DNA of 64,000 nt, taken from assembly GCF_005960665.1 (NCBI RefSeq), contig NZ_CP040676.1, forward strand, positions 568,501 through 632,500, given 5' to 3'. The position numbers were made by a program, and so were the translations under genes. The notes below the pieces were generated by a model. It was not told the DNA's origin. It was given only the letters and a program-made list of their open reading frames with translations, and did no database searches. Below are positions 32,025 through 40,479 of this stretch, one piece after another. Positions within the stretch are counted from its first letter, which is position 1, and every line of letters begins with the position of its first letter. Origin of the DNA: Exiguobacterium mexicanum (GTDB lineage: Bacteria; Bacillota; Bacilli; Exiguobacteriales; Exiguobacteriaceae).

Positions 32025-34346
32025 TTATTCTTGATACGTCTTCAATACTTCTTGGAGCGGAATCTGATCGATCTTGCGACGGCTGATGAACGTGCTTGCA
32101 AAGAAGAGGAGCGTCACCGCACCCAGTGTATAAAGCAGATAAATCCACTCGAACTCGAGCGGCAAGACGAGTCCATAATCTTCCGCGAACACGACGATGA
32201 TGACCCGCAAGATGACGAGGGCGATCGGGATGCTGAGCAGGGCCGAGATGAGCGCGTAGATGAAGTAGCTATTGAGAATCATCGAGCGGACCTCGCGCCG
32301 GTCGTAGCCCATCACTTTCAAGAGCGAGATGACGTAATAATTTTTCTCGACCGTGAGTGCGGTCAAGACGAACAGGATGCTGAAGGCGATCAAGGCCGAT
32401 CCGCCGATCATGACGTTCATCATCAAGTTCATGTACTCATTGATCGATTGGGACTGCTCAATCAGACCGCTTCGTGAGATGACCGTCAGATAGTCCGTCT
32501 CGTCCGGCCGTTCGGTCGCATAAATCCCGTTGAACAAATCACGTGTCGTCCCGCCCGATAATTGTTCGCTGAGCGTTGCCCGAGGCAGGTAGACGACATC
32601 GCCCGCATATTCGTCGGCGATACCTCCGATCGGGTACGACAACGTCTCGTTGTCGAGTTCGATGTCAAGCGTGTCCCCGGTCTCGAGGCCGAGCTTCAAG
32701 GCGAGTGAGGCGTTGACGATGATCTCATCCGCTTTCGGTACCAGTTCGTTCCCGTCTTCGTCTTCGAGAGGGTAGAGTGTGTTCGTCGCATCGAGCCCTT
32801 TCAACGTGACAAGGTTGTCTTGAGCGAAGGCGAACGGGTAGGTGAGGAACGGCTCTTGTCCATCTTCGAGCACGGGTTGCGTCGTCGTGTACGCCTCATA
32901 TTCATAGTCGGCCTCGTTCAACTCGCCGACCGTCATCCGGTCGACCGCCCCGTTCATCATGAGGGCGAAGACGATGAGGAGCGTCGAGAACAGGATACCG
33001 AAAAAGAAGATGATGAAGCTACCCGTGCTTTTGACGGCGTATAAATATTTGAATTTCGTCTTGCCGCGGGCGTTCCGGAGCAGACGGCTGACGATGCGGC
33101 TCAGTCGATTGAGTGAGGCGTTGTCTCGAGGCGACAGCAAAGCGAGAACGCTCTCGCCCATGATTTTATAGATGACGGCTCCCGCCACGAGCGCGAAGAA
33201 CAGGAGCGGGGCGAAGACGGCCGTGAGAAAGACGAGCGGGCTTTGGGCGATGGTGATGGACGGCAATAGATAGAAATCGAGGTAAAGGTTTTTGAGCGGC
33301 TCGGCGAAGTAGAGCCCGAGGAAATAGCCGATGACGAGCATGAGCGTCGCGAACAACAAGATGAAGACTAGGTACGGGACCGCGATTTGGCGGCGGTTGT
33401 AGCCAATCGCTTTCAAGAGCCCGATTTGTCCGCGCTCGGCCTCGAGCATGTTCGAAATCAGGATGGCGACGATGATGACGGCAATCGAGACGATGAACAG
33501 GCTCAAGCCGAGCGCCATCGCTTTACCAGATGAGATCTCGCTATAGATGGCGCCGCTGCGCATGATGTTTTCCGTTTCCATGACCGAGATGACGAACGGG
33601 AGCTCGACGTCGGTCACGACCGTCCCGTCAGTGACACCGGCAAGGCGGAACGATTCGGTTCCAATCACCTCGTCGTAGGCGGCGTCCGTCATCAAAAGGA
33701 GTGTCTGCGTGCCGGGATCCAAATTGAAGAAGTTCTCATCAAACAGCGGGAGCGTGTAGTCCGGGAACAAGACGAATCCGCTCACCGTGAAAGGGGTACC
33801 GAGGTCGAGCGAATCACCGATTTCAATCCCGTTCTTTTCGGCGTATTTCGCATTGATGGCGATCTCATCGTTTTGCTCAGGCCGCTTGCCAGCCTCGAGA
33901 TAAGACACGTTGATCGTGTCCGCTTCTTTCAAGACGAGTCCGCGGTGTTCGCTCGAGCCGAACGGGTAGGTCAAAAGCTTCGAGGCGCGGAGCTCAAGCG
34001 TCGCGCCGTCCATCTCGCCCTCGACGGCGTCGATGCGTGCCGCGATCAAGTCATCGAACGCCGCCTCGTCGACACGTCGCAAGTCCGAGAGCGTGTAGCG
34101 GCCGGAGGCGATGAAGTCCGCCAACTCAGGCAAGGCCGCCTCTTCTTCCGTGACCCGGTTCAGCATCTCGACGGCAAAATCCTCTTGATTCGATGAGGCG
34201 AGATACTCCTCGGTCGGCACTTCGATGCCGCTGATGCCATAAAACATCATCGTATACGTGAGCGAGCTCATGACGATGATGACGGCGATGGCAAGGAGCT
34301 GCATCCATTTGCCAGCGAGCGTCTTCCATACGTTTTTATACAGCAT
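32025..34346 (-). CDS. FtsX/MacB-type ABC transporter permease
   Basis: A 773-residue membrane protein. An N-terminal helix and large extracytoplasmic domain (about 40-275) are followed by the first three-helix FtsX block (about 285-405), another helix (about 440-460), a second extracytoplasmic domain (about 470-640) and the last three-helix block (about 645-765). This is the long fused form with two FtsX domains. ATG at 34346 has GGGGGTG upstream; a GTG at 34355 overlaps the ATPase stop as GTGA and could be used instead. It is encoded directly after its ATPase partner. Substrate is unknown; peptides or lipoproteins are typical for the class. Confidence 0.9.
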   Translation of the reverse strand: MLYKNVWKTLAGKWMQLLAIAVIIVMSSLTYTMMFYGISGIEVPTEEYLASSNQEDFAVEMLNRVTEEEAALPELADFIASGRYTLSDLRRVDEAAFDDLIAARIDAVEGEMDGATLELRASKLLTYPFGSSEHRGLVLKEADTINVSYLEAGKRPEQNDEIAINAKYAEKNGIEIGDSLDLGTPFTVSGFVLFPDYTLPLFDENFFNLDPGTQTLLLMTDAAYDEVIGTESFRLAGVTDGTVVTDVELPFVISVMETENIMRSGAIYSEISSGKAMALGLSLFIVSIAVIIVAILISNMLEAERGQIGLLKAIGYNRRQIAVPYLVFILLFATLMLVIGYFLGLYFAEPLKNLYLDFYLLPSITIAQSPLVFLTAVFAPLLFFALVAGAVIYKIMGESVLALLSPRDNASLNRLSRIVSRLLRNARGKTKFKYLYAVKSTGSFIIFFFGILFSTLLIVFALMMNGAVDRMTVGELNEADYEYEAYTTTQPVLEDGQEPFLTYPFAFAQDNLVTLKGLDATNTLYPLEDEDGNELVPKADEIIVNASLALKLGLETGDTLDIELDNETLSYPIGGIADEYAGDVVYLPRATLSEQLSGGTTRDLFNGIYATERPDETDYLTVISRSGLIEQSQSINEYMNLMMNVMIGGSALIAFSILFVLTALTVEKNYYVISLLKVMGYDRREVRSMILNSYFIYALISALLSIPIALVILRVIIVVFAEDYGLVLPLEFEWIYLLYTLGAVTLLFFASTFISRRKIDQIPLQEVLKTYQE

Positions 34347-34351
34347 CTGTC

Positions 34352-35050
34352 TCACCCCCAGTGGATGTCGCGAGCGGCTTTTCGGACCGGGTTGTGCGTA
34401 TACTCCACGATCCGTCCCGAGTTCATTTTGATGACGTCATCGGCCATCTCACTGATGCCCGTGTTGTGCGTGATGACGACGACCGTCTTGTTGTACGTCT
34501 CGTTCAAGCGCTCGAGTAGTTCGAGCACCCGTTTTGAATTGTCCTCATCGAGCGAGCCCGTCGGTTCGTCGCAGAAGATGATGGACGGATTTTTGGCGAG
34601 ACTCCGGGCGACCGAGACGCGTTGTTGTTCGCCGCCCGACAATTGGTACGGGTATTTGTCGCGGGCAGCCGCTAACCCGACTTGATTCAACAACTCTTCG
34701 ATTGGGAGCGGGTCGGTCGATAAATCGGCCCCGATTTGAACGTTCTCGTAGACGGTCAAGTTTTGGAGTAGATTATATTGTTGAAAGATGAAGCCGAGAT
34801 GGTCGCGTCGAAACGCTGTCATCTGCTCGGACGATAAGTCCGTCAAGACGGTGTCACCGAACGTGATCGTCCCGGACGTCACCGTGTCGAGGCCACTGAT
34901 GACGTTCAACAGCGTACTCTTGCCGCTCCCGCTCGGGCCGAGGATGACGACGAAGGCCCCGTCATTGATCGTCAAATCGATGTCTTTCAACGCCGCGGTC
35001 TCGACGTCCCCGGTCTTATAGATTTTATTGACGTGCTGAATGTGAATCAT
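34352..35050 (-). CDS. MacB/LolD-type ABC transporter ATP-binding protein
   Basis: A 232-residue ATPase: Walker A GPSGSGKST near residue 38, Q-loop FQQYNLLQNLTVYENV, signature QLSGGEQQRVSVARSL, Walker B IIFCDEPTGSLD, H-loop VITHN. These are typical of the MacB/LolD group, which power mechanotransmission permeases of the FtsX type rather than import. ATG with GGAGGAATCG upstream. The stop overlaps the permease start region, so the pair is translationally coupled. Divergent from the second DegV gene. Confidence 0.94.
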   Translation of the reverse strand: MIHIQHVNKIYKTGDVETAALKDIDLTINDGAFVVILGPSGSGKSTLLNVISGLDTVTSGTITFGDTVLTDLSSEQMTAFRRDHLGFIFQQYNLLQNLTVYENVQIGADLSTDPLPIEELLNQVGLAAARDKYPYQLSGGEQQRVSVARSLAKNPSIIFCDEPTGSLDEDNSKRVLELLERLNETYNKTVVVITHNTGISEMADDVIKMNSGRIVEYTHNPVRKAARDIHWG

Positions 35051-35218
35051 ACCGATTCCTCCTTTGTCCGATGTTATCTTTTACCCGTTTCGAGCACATC
35101 GCGGACGGGAATATGTGAAACTTCATAGGATTTCAATTTTGAAAAAATAGTGAAACCGCTTCACCTGTGATAAAATAATATTACCAGGTACTAATATTGA
35201 TTGAAGGAGAATCCTACT

Positions 35219-36049
35219 ATGAAAATTGCTTATATTACGGACAGCACGGTCGTCCTTCCTGATTCGATTCAACACCACCCGGACATCCATATCGTTCCGC
35301 TCTACGTCGTCAAAGGCGACCAGCCGTATAAAGACGGGGTCGAGGTCGATGCCAAGACCGTGTACGAATGGATTGACGCAGGTGAACGCGTCTCGACGAG
35401 CCAACCGGCCATCGGCGACTTCGTCACTTTGTATGAGAGCATCAAAGATCAATATGATATGGGCATCGCCGTCCACTTGTCGTCGGACTTGAGCGGGACG
35501 TATTCGGCATCGGTTCAAGGTGCAGAGATCGCCGAGTTCAAACTGCTCGCTATCGACTCACGGGCCGGCATCTACACGATGGGGCTCATGCTCGAAGGGT
35601 TGATTGAACGCGTCGAGCGTGGGGATACGCTCGAGGACATCGAAGCGTATATGAAACAACGAGTCGAGGACGTCCACATCGAATTGATTTTGCAAAACTT
35701 GACGCAAATGCAAAAAGGCGGCCGGATCTCGAAGTCGAAAGCGCTCATCGGGAATATGTTGCAATTGAAGCCGGTGCTTCGCTTCGAAGACGGTCTTATC
35801 GTTCCGTATCAAACGGTTCGGACGTATAAGAAGGCGCAAGCCCAGTTGTTCGAAGCGCTCCGTCAAGTCATCGATTCGGGTGAGTGCACGGACGTCTCGA
35901 TTTTCCACGGGAACGTGCCAGAACTGGCCGAGTCGTGGAAACGTGAACTCGGCGATAAAGCCAAAATTCGGGTCGACACACTCGCACCGCTCCTTGGGGC
36001 CCACACGGGGTCAGGCTCAATTGGTTTTTCGTTCTTAAAAGCAAAGTGA
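35219..36049 (+). CDS. DegV-family fatty-acid-binding protein (second copy)
   Basis: A 276-residue DegV/FakB protein. KIAYITDSTVVLP carries the TDS motif; VSTSQPAIGDF, GIAVHLSSDLSGTYSAS, IDSRAG and MQKGGRISKSKALIGNMLQLKPVL are the family blocks. It differs markedly from the copy at 28979-29830, suggesting preference for a different fatty acid. ATG after GAAGGAGAA. It is monocistronic, divergent from the ABC pair, with a dyad GTGAA-N5-TTCAC at 35150-35164 in the shared upstream region, and ends at a strong terminator. Confidence 0.92.
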   Translation: MKIAYITDSTVVLPDSIQHHPDIHIVPLYVVKGDQPYKDGVEVDAKTVYEWIDAGERVSTSQPAIGDFVTLYESIKDQYDMGIAVHLSSDLSGTYSASVQGAEIAEFKLLAIDSRAGIYTMGLMLEGLIERVERGDTLEDIEAYMKQRVEDVHIELILQNLTQMQKGGRISKSKALIGNMLQLKPVLRFEDGLIVPYQTVRTYKKAQAQLFEALRQVIDSGECTDVSIFHGNVPELAESWKRELGDKAKIRVDTLAPLLGAHTGSGSIGFSFLKAK

Positions 36050-36055
36050 TGACAG

Positions 36056-36084
36056 GATCGTGACGCGAGTCGCGATCTTTTTTT
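36056..36084 (+). terminator. Terminator of the second degV gene
   Basis: GATCGTGAC (36056-36064) pairs with GTCGCGATC (36069-36077) with one mismatch, then seven Ts. Confidence 0.9.
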
Positions 36085-36170
36085 ATTGTCACAACTTTCA
36101 AACAACGGCTGGAATCTTCCACCAAAACCCTTCATACTATGTAGGAATGATAAAGAAAAGGGGGGAGACG

Positions 36171-37853
36171 ATGCGATTTCGGAAGTACCTCATCAGAAGC
36201 TGGTTCTCGTGGTCGCTCGTCTTCATGGGAATCCTCGCCTACATGTGGCTCGGCATCGGTACGTTTGATTGGTCGTTATTTTGGTTCATCTTCACGCTCG
36301 GCGCCCTGTTCGTCATGAACCCGCTCAAGCGGCGGCACCTTCACTTTACGTTCCATGAGATGTTCGTCTTCATGACGTTCTTCTTGTACGGCCTGTTGCC
36401 GGCCTTGTTGATGGGACAGCTCCTCTTACTCACGTTTCAGGCCCGGACGTTCACGAACAAAGTCGGACGTCGGCGTTTTTTGCATTTCTATCCGCTCAAT
36501 ACGTTGATCGAGGCGATGCTCCTCGTCTTGCCGGGGCTCGTCTATTTGCGGCTCGGCGGACAGATTGGACCGAACGTTCATTTGCTCGAACAAGGTACGG
36601 CGCTGATTGGCTTCTTTGCCGTCTTGTTCCTCGTCCTCGGCTTCAGTTTCCTGCTATCGCGGTTCTTGATTGGGGAACGGATCCCGCTCCCGATCATGTG
36701 GCGCCTGCTCCGCTTTGACTGGCTCGTTATCTCGCTCGAGCTGTTGTTCACGATGGTCGCCATCGAGGCGTTCCAACAGTTCGGATACACGGGGCTGATG
36801 GCGACGTTCCTCATCCTATCGCTCCTCAAGATGGGGTTATCGAAAGCGACGGAGACCGAAGAGACGCAGTCGAAGATCGATCAAGTCGAACGGTTGAAAG
36901 AGCAACTGTACCGCGTCGACAACGAGCAACTGCTCATCGAGAAGTTTTGGAACGGGCTCCGGGAAGTCGTCGAGCTCGAGCGCGGCTGGCTCCAAGTCAA
37001 TCGGGACGGGCACCGGACGTTTTATGATATCGGCGGCCGTACGTCCACCCCCGTCGCCGACGCCTCCACACTCGAACGGCACCGCGACGCGGAAGAACCA
37101 TACTTTGTGTATGATTCGCTTCATGAGTGGCATCCCGACCTGCAGGCACATCAAACCGAGCTCCATCATTCGGCACTCGTCATCCAACCGGTGTCGAGCA
37201 CGACGAACGCGGTCAGCTGTATGATCTCGACGACGGCGAACGGGGCTTATGACGGGGCGATCGCCGTCGAGCTCCATCGCCTGTTGAAGACACTGTCCTG
37301 GTCGCTCGAACGGATCGACGAGCGGAACCGTCTCCAACATGAAAGTTTGACCGATCCGATGACGGGACTCCCGAACCAGCGGGCGCTCAAGCGGTGGACG
37401 AAAGAGCGGTTGAACGATGTCGCATCATATCCGTTGTCGGTGTTCTTGGTCGACCTTGATCATTTCAAGGCGATCAACGACACGTACGGTCATGCGTTCG
37501 GTGATGAGGTGTTGATCGAGGCTGGGGCGTTGTTCACGCGTCTCATCCGAAGCGGGGATCTCGTCACGCGGTACGGCGGCGAAGAGTTCGTTTTCGTCTT
37601 CCCACGCATGGATGAGGCTGCTGCTATCGTGACGGGGGAGAAGATTCGTCAAGCGCTCCGCAACCATCCGTTTGGCTCGGAAGGAATTCGCGTCCAGGTG
37701 ACGGCGAGCATCGGCATCGAGACGATCCACGAGTACGAGGATCTCGATACATTGCTCCGCCACGCCGACCGGGCCATGTACGTCGGTGCGAAATTCAATG
37801 GACGGGACCGGGTCGCCCATTACCGCGACACGTCGACGGAACGGATTCAATGA
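36171..37853 (+). CDS. Membrane diguanylate cyclase (GGDEF domain)
   Basis: A 560-residue protein. The N-terminal 230 residues hold about seven or eight membrane helices (for example SWSLVFMGILAYMWLGIG and FFAVLFLVLGFSFLL), a MASE-like membrane sensor. A short coiled coil (about 240-275) and a GAF-like region (about 275-385) follow, then the GGDEF domain (about 395-555) with an active YGGEEF motif near 468. The RxxD inhibitory site is not obvious. Product: cyclic-di-GMP. ATG at 36171 has GGGGGGAG upstream; an ATG at 36147 is less well placed. Single gene ending at a strong terminator. It complements the GGDEF/HD-GYP protein at 1447-4131. Confidence 0.9.
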   Translation: MRFRKYLIRSWFSWSLVFMGILAYMWLGIGTFDWSLFWFIFTLGALFVMNPLKRRHLHFTFHEMFVFMTFFLYGLLPALLMGQLLLLTFQARTFTNKVGRRRFLHFYPLNTLIEAMLLVLPGLVYLRLGGQIGPNVHLLEQGTALIGFFAVLFLVLGFSFLLSRFLIGERIPLPIMWRLLRFDWLVISLELLFTMVAIEAFQQFGYTGLMATFLILSLLKMGLSKATETEETQSKIDQVERLKEQLYRVDNEQLLIEKFWNGLREVVELERGWLQVNRDGHRTFYDIGGRTSTPVADASTLERHRDAEEPYFVYDSLHEWHPDLQAHQTELHHSALVIQPVSSTTNAVSCMISTTANGAYDGAIAVELHRLLKTLSWSLERIDERNRLQHESLTDPMTGLPNQRALKRWTKERLNDVASYPLSVFLVDLDHFKAINDTYGHAFGDEVLIEAGALFTRLIRSGDLVTRYGGEEFVFVFPRMDEAAAIVTGEKIRQALRNHPFGSEGIRVQVTASIGIETIHEYEDLDTLLRHADRAMYVGAKFNGRDRVAHYRDTSTERIQ

Positions 37854-37857
37854 TGAA

Positions 37858-37891
37858 GGAGAACACCGGCTCATCGGTGTTCTCCTTTTTT
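37858..37891 (+). terminator. Terminator of the membrane GGDEF gene
   Basis: GGAGAACACCG (37858-37868) and CGGTGTTCTCC (37875-37885) form a perfect 11-bp stem followed by Ts. Confidence 0.95.
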
Positions 37892-37931
37892 GTCTGATCG
37901 ACATGAACGATGCTTGGGCCGATGCGCTCCG

Positions 37932-38009
37932 TTCCTGGGGCGATGCGGATGCCTCCGCAGCGCGTGCCGCGCTTTACGGGGTCATCCTTGCATCGCTCTC
38001 CCCTAGGAG
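37932..38009. repeat. Imperfect palindromic element, about 78 bp
   Basis: The left arm TTCCTGGGG-CGATGC-GGATG matches the reverse complement of the right arm CATCC-TTGCATCG-CTCTCCCCTAGGA with small gaps, centred on the GC-rich GCGCGTGCCGCGC (37959-37971). No coding signal in the stretch. Resembles the short interspersed palindromes found in many Bacillaceae genomes. Confidence 0.55.
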
Positions 38010-38059
38010 TTCGGGCACCGGCCTAGGCGCCGTTGAACGAATGTTAAATCGAATTCGAT

Positions 38060-38178
38060 TCGCTCGTCCCTCGGCGCCCCGACTCTTGCAGGACAGCAAT
38101 CCGACGGAGACCCAGCAGCGTAAGCGATGCGGCTCCGGGATTGCCTGCAGAAAGCGTGGGCGCCGAAAGGACGAGCGA
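38060..38178. repeat. Second, larger imperfect palindrome, about 119 bp
   Basis: TCGCTCGTCCCTCGGCGCCC (38060-38079) is nearly the reverse complement of GGGCGCCGAAAGGACGAGCGA at 38158-38178. Pairing continues inward through TTGCAGGACAGCAATCCG (38087-38104) and CGGGATTGCCTGCAG (38136-38150). The sequence AAAGCGTGGGCGCCGAAAGGACGAGCGA is reminiscent of widespread Bacillus non-coding repeats. Together with the palindrome upstream it fills the gap between two genes at 37.89-38.20 kb; I see no gene in it. Confidence 0.6.
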
Positions 38179-38199
38179 CAACGGTACACCTACAAAATA

Positions 38200-38231
38200 A
38201 AGGAGGACACCGGATACCCGGCGTCCTCCTT
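38200..38231 (-). terminator. Terminator of the repeat-protein gene
   Basis: AAGGAGGAC (38200-38208) and GTCCTCCTT (38223-38231) pair perfectly, with CGG/CCG inside; TTTATTTT follows on the minus strand. Confidence 0.88.
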
Positions 38232-38243
38232 ATGAATGAAAGA

Positions 38244-38885
38244 TTATAATTTCTGATTGAAGATGTCTGACTCGACCGCGTGAATCGCCGCCGACCACGA
38301 GCCGTAACGATGAAGGATGGCTTTCGTGGATGGTTTGTTGTTTCGTTTTGCCCATTCGCGATACGCTTCAAAGGAAAGAGAGAAGCCCATCTCGTGAATC
38401 GCTTCACGGAGTGCGTTCGAGAGCTCGGATTTGGAATAGGTCACACTCGCTTCAAGTCCGGCCTCGGCACACGCATCGTGCCATGAGCCGAACGTCTTGA
38501 CGATATGGTAATGGCTCGGTGCTTTCGGATGAAGCTTGCGCCATTCCTGATATTTTTTGAGCGTGATAATCGATCCCATGTCACGCGAGTAGAGGGCAAG
38601 CGTCTCGATGATATCTTCGCGCGTGTACTTCGGCATTTTATCCGGGAGGTCGACGGTCGCCTCTCCATGCCATTCGTAGCCGGCGATGGCGAGCGCCTCG
38701 GCCCATGACCCGAACTGTCGGATAATCGACTCGGGAGATGGCCAGCTTTGTTCCATCGCGAAGCGACGATACACAGAGCGACGTGGACGTTCCTTCAACA
38801 AGTCGCCGAGTAGACGGATACAGTGAATCATCCTCTGTTGCTCGGTGGACAAGTGGTGGGATTTAGTGGATAGCGTTTGACTCAA
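38244..38885 (-). CDS. Protein with three homing-endonuclease-associated repeats, no nuclease domain
   Basis: A 213-residue basic protein made of three copies of a repeat of about 55 residues, each ending in an FGSW-like block: RQFGSWAEALAIAGYE, KTFGSWHDACAEAGLE and HRYGSWSAAIHAVESD. This matches the homing-endonuclease-associated repeat (HNH_repeat), a small helical DNA-binding unit found next to HNH or LAGLIDADG nucleases. Here no nuclease motif is present, so it may be a free DNA-binding protein. The TTG at 38885 is preferred, with AAGGAGG 8 bases before it; the upstream in-frame ATG at 38912 precedes the ribosome binding site itself. Flanked by the palindromic block and by an AT-rich gap. 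Confidence 0.78.
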   Translation of the reverse strand: MSQTLSTKSHHLSTEQQRMIHCIRLLGDLLKERPRRSVYRRFAMEQSWPSPESIIRQFGSWAEALAIAGYEWHGEATVDLPDKMPKYTREDIIETLALYSRDMGSIITLKKYQEWRKLHPKAPSHYHIVKTFGSWHDACAEAGLEASVTYSKSELSNALREAIHEMGFSLSFEAYREWAKRNNKPSTKAILHRYGSWSAAIHAVESDIFNQKL

Positions 38886-39147
38886 TGATGGTTCCTCCTT
38901 CCATGGACTCATATCTGAACCGACAAAGATTACGAAATTGCTTCTACAATCATACTATCGGCCAGTTTTTACAATTTATAAGTGCATTTTTCAAGTTTTT
39001 CATACCAAATTTGAAACGGGATAGGTCTAAGGTCTGGTATGAAATTAGAAAAAATGGTAACAGTTCTATTACAAATTTAATAGTAAATGGGTTCAATTGT
39101 AAACAAAAAGTTTTATGGTGACTGAAATGTCATATTCTGTACGAAAA
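38886..39147. other. AT-rich gap, no gene seen
   Basis: The region upstream of the repeat-protein gene, facing uppP. A-rich and T-rich runs give several possible promoter hexamers in both directions, none clearly better than the rest. No ORF with a ribosome binding site. Confidence 0.6.
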
Positions 39148-39196
39148 AGTACCCAACTGGCCAATGGGGTCATCACCGTTGCACCAGTTGAGTACT
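39148..39196. other. Nested 49-nt hairpin upstream of uppP
   Basis: AGTACCCAACTGG (39148-39160) pairs with CCAGTTGAGTACT (39184-39196) with one mismatch, and inside it CAATGG pairs with CCGTTG. It is not followed by a U-run on either strand, so it is not a simple terminator; it could be a leader structure or a remnant of a mobile element. About 140 bases before uppP. Confidence 0.55.
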
Positions 39197-39335
39197 CTTC
39201 TATAATAAATTTAATTTTCAGACTAATCAATGAAAGTTTTGAAAATAACGAATTTTTTTGAAAGGGTGGTCAGTGGAATAGGTGGTCTGCTAAAATAATG
39301 GAATTGATGTAAAAACGAAAAGAGGATATTATGAT

Positions 39336-40148
39336 ATGACAATATGGTTGTTCTACTTACTGCTCGGTTTGATTCAAGGCTTCACGGAGCCGATCCCAAT
39401 CTCGTCAAGCGGTCACTTGGTCATCTTCCAAGAGCTGTTTGATATCCAATTACCGGGACTCTCGTTCGAGATTTTCGTGAACTTTGCCTCGCTACTCGCT
39501 GTCTTGACGATTTATCGCAAAGACGTCGTCCGTCTCATCGCGAGTCTATGGACGTTCTTATTTAAGAAAGATCGCAGCGACGAGACGATGATTGACGTCA
39601 AGTTCATCGGACTCTTGCTCGTCGCGACCGTACCGGCCGGTTTGCTCGGCGTCTTGTTCGGCGATTGGATCGGGGAAACGCTCGGCGGTGTCGCCACGGT
39701 TGGTTACACGCTCATCTTGACCGGCCTCGCGCTCTGGTTCATCCGCAACATGCGTGGGAACAAAGGTGACGGCGGCATCACGCTCCGCGACGCGATTTTA
39801 ATCGGTCTTGCCCAGGCGGTCGCCCTCATCCCAGGAATCAGCCGCTCCGGCGCCACGATCGTCATGGCGATGCTCCTCGGCATCAAACAAGAGTCGGCGC
39901 TCCGTTTCTCGTTCTTCTTATTCATCCCGGTCAGTCTCGGGACGATGATTTTAGATGGACCGGCGCTGTTCACGAATCCGGAAACGCGCGAACTGTTCGG
40001 ACCGCTCATCTTGGCGTTCATCGCCTCGTATGCGCTCACGGCCATCTCGCTCAAATGGTTCCAACACATCATGGCAAAAGGCGAACTCAAATATTTCTCG
40101 TTCTATTGCTGGATCGTCGGTCTCCTCGTCGTCCTATTCTTGGCATGA
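39336..40148 (+). CDS. uppP: Undecaprenyl-diphosphate phosphatase UppP (BacA)
   Basis: A 270-residue membrane enzyme that recycles undecaprenyl diphosphate to the monophosphate used as carrier in wall synthesis, giving bacitracin tolerance. The two inverted half-motifs are QGFTEPIPISSSGHLV (about 14-29) and LIPGISRSGATIV (about 165-180), which hold the catalytic Glu, Ser, His and Arg. About eight hydrophobic segments. In most relatives the first motif reads QGLTEFLPVSSSGH; here EPIPIS replaces EFLPVS, as in several Bacillus paralogues. ATG after AGAGGATATT. Single gene with its own terminator. Confidence 0.94.
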   Translation: MTIWLFYLLLGLIQGFTEPIPISSSGHLVIFQELFDIQLPGLSFEIFVNFASLLAVLTIYRKDVVRLIASLWTFLFKKDRSDETMIDVKFIGLLLVATVPAGLLGVLFGDWIGETLGGVATVGYTLILTGLALWFIRNMRGNKGDGGITLRDAILIGLAQAVALIPGISRSGATIVMAMLLGIKQESALRFSFFLFIPVSLGTMILDGPALFTNPETRELFGPLILAFIASYALTAISLKWFQHIMAKGELKYFSFYCWIVGLLVVLFLA

Positions 40149-40153
40149 TTCTG

Positions 40154-40184
40154 AAGGCGCTGCTCAAACGAGCGGCGCCTTTTT
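40154..40184 (+). terminator. uppP terminator
   Basis: AAGGCGCTGCTC (40154-40165) and GAGCGGCGCCTT (40170-40181) pair with one mismatch around AAAC, followed by Ts. Confidence 0.92.
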
Positions 40185-40196
40185 GCGCATTTCGTT

Positions 40197-40225
40197 TTGC
40201 CATCGATTTATTTTTGCGCTAAAGT
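40197..40225 (+). promoter_or_regulatory. Promoter of the riboflavin operon
   Basis: TTGCCA (40197-40202, 5/6 match), exactly 17 bases, TAAAGT (40220-40225, 4/6). It lies about 20 bases before the riboswitch. Confidence 0.65.
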
Positions 40226-40244
40226 GGAATCGTACAAACAAATA

Positions 40245-40382
40245 TTCCTTCGGGGTCGGGTGAAAGTCCCAACCGGCGGTGATAGGCGCGAGCCTTAAGT
40301 CCGTGACCCGGGCGCATGTGTGCGAACGGTGGATCTAGTGCGATTCTAGAGCCGACAGTATAGTCTGGATGGGAGAAGGAAA
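40245..40382 (+). ncRNA. FMN riboswitch (RFN element)
   Basis: The aptamer core is unmistakable: TTCGGGGTCGGGTGAAAGTC, then CCGGCGGTGATAG, AGTCCGTGACCC, GGTGGATCTAGTGCGATTCT and GGATGGGAGAAGGAA, in the correct order with the P1 stem ends ATTCCTT/AAGGAA. FMN binding favours the downstream terminator and so lowers ribDEBAH expression. Confidence 0.97.
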
Positions 40383-40387
40383 CAGAA

Positions 40388-40405
40388 CAGGTCCGCGCGA
40401 CCTGT
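40388..40405 (+). promoter_or_regulatory. Hairpin in the riboswitch expression platform
   Basis: ACAGGTC (40388-40394) and GACCTGT (40399-40405) pair. Its AGGTC could alternatively pair with GACCT of the terminator arm at 40480, so it may be part of the antiterminator switch. Confidence 0.5.
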
Positions 40406-40479
40406 AGTTCGTCGTACGTTTTTCTGTAAAGAAAACGCTTATTTGGCTTGACCAAATGACGACCGACACCTCCCACTGA

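Noticed and set aside
35150-35164. Dyad GTGAA-N5-TTCAC between the ABC pair and the second degV
   Set aside because: Short and AT-rich surroundings make it weak; no regulator gene nearby to connect with it. Mentioned in the degV entry only.
37786-38235. 149-codon plus-strand ORF running out of the GGDEF gene through its terminator and the palindromes
   Set aside because: It crosses a strong terminator and two palindromes, lacks a ribosome binding site and has odd composition.
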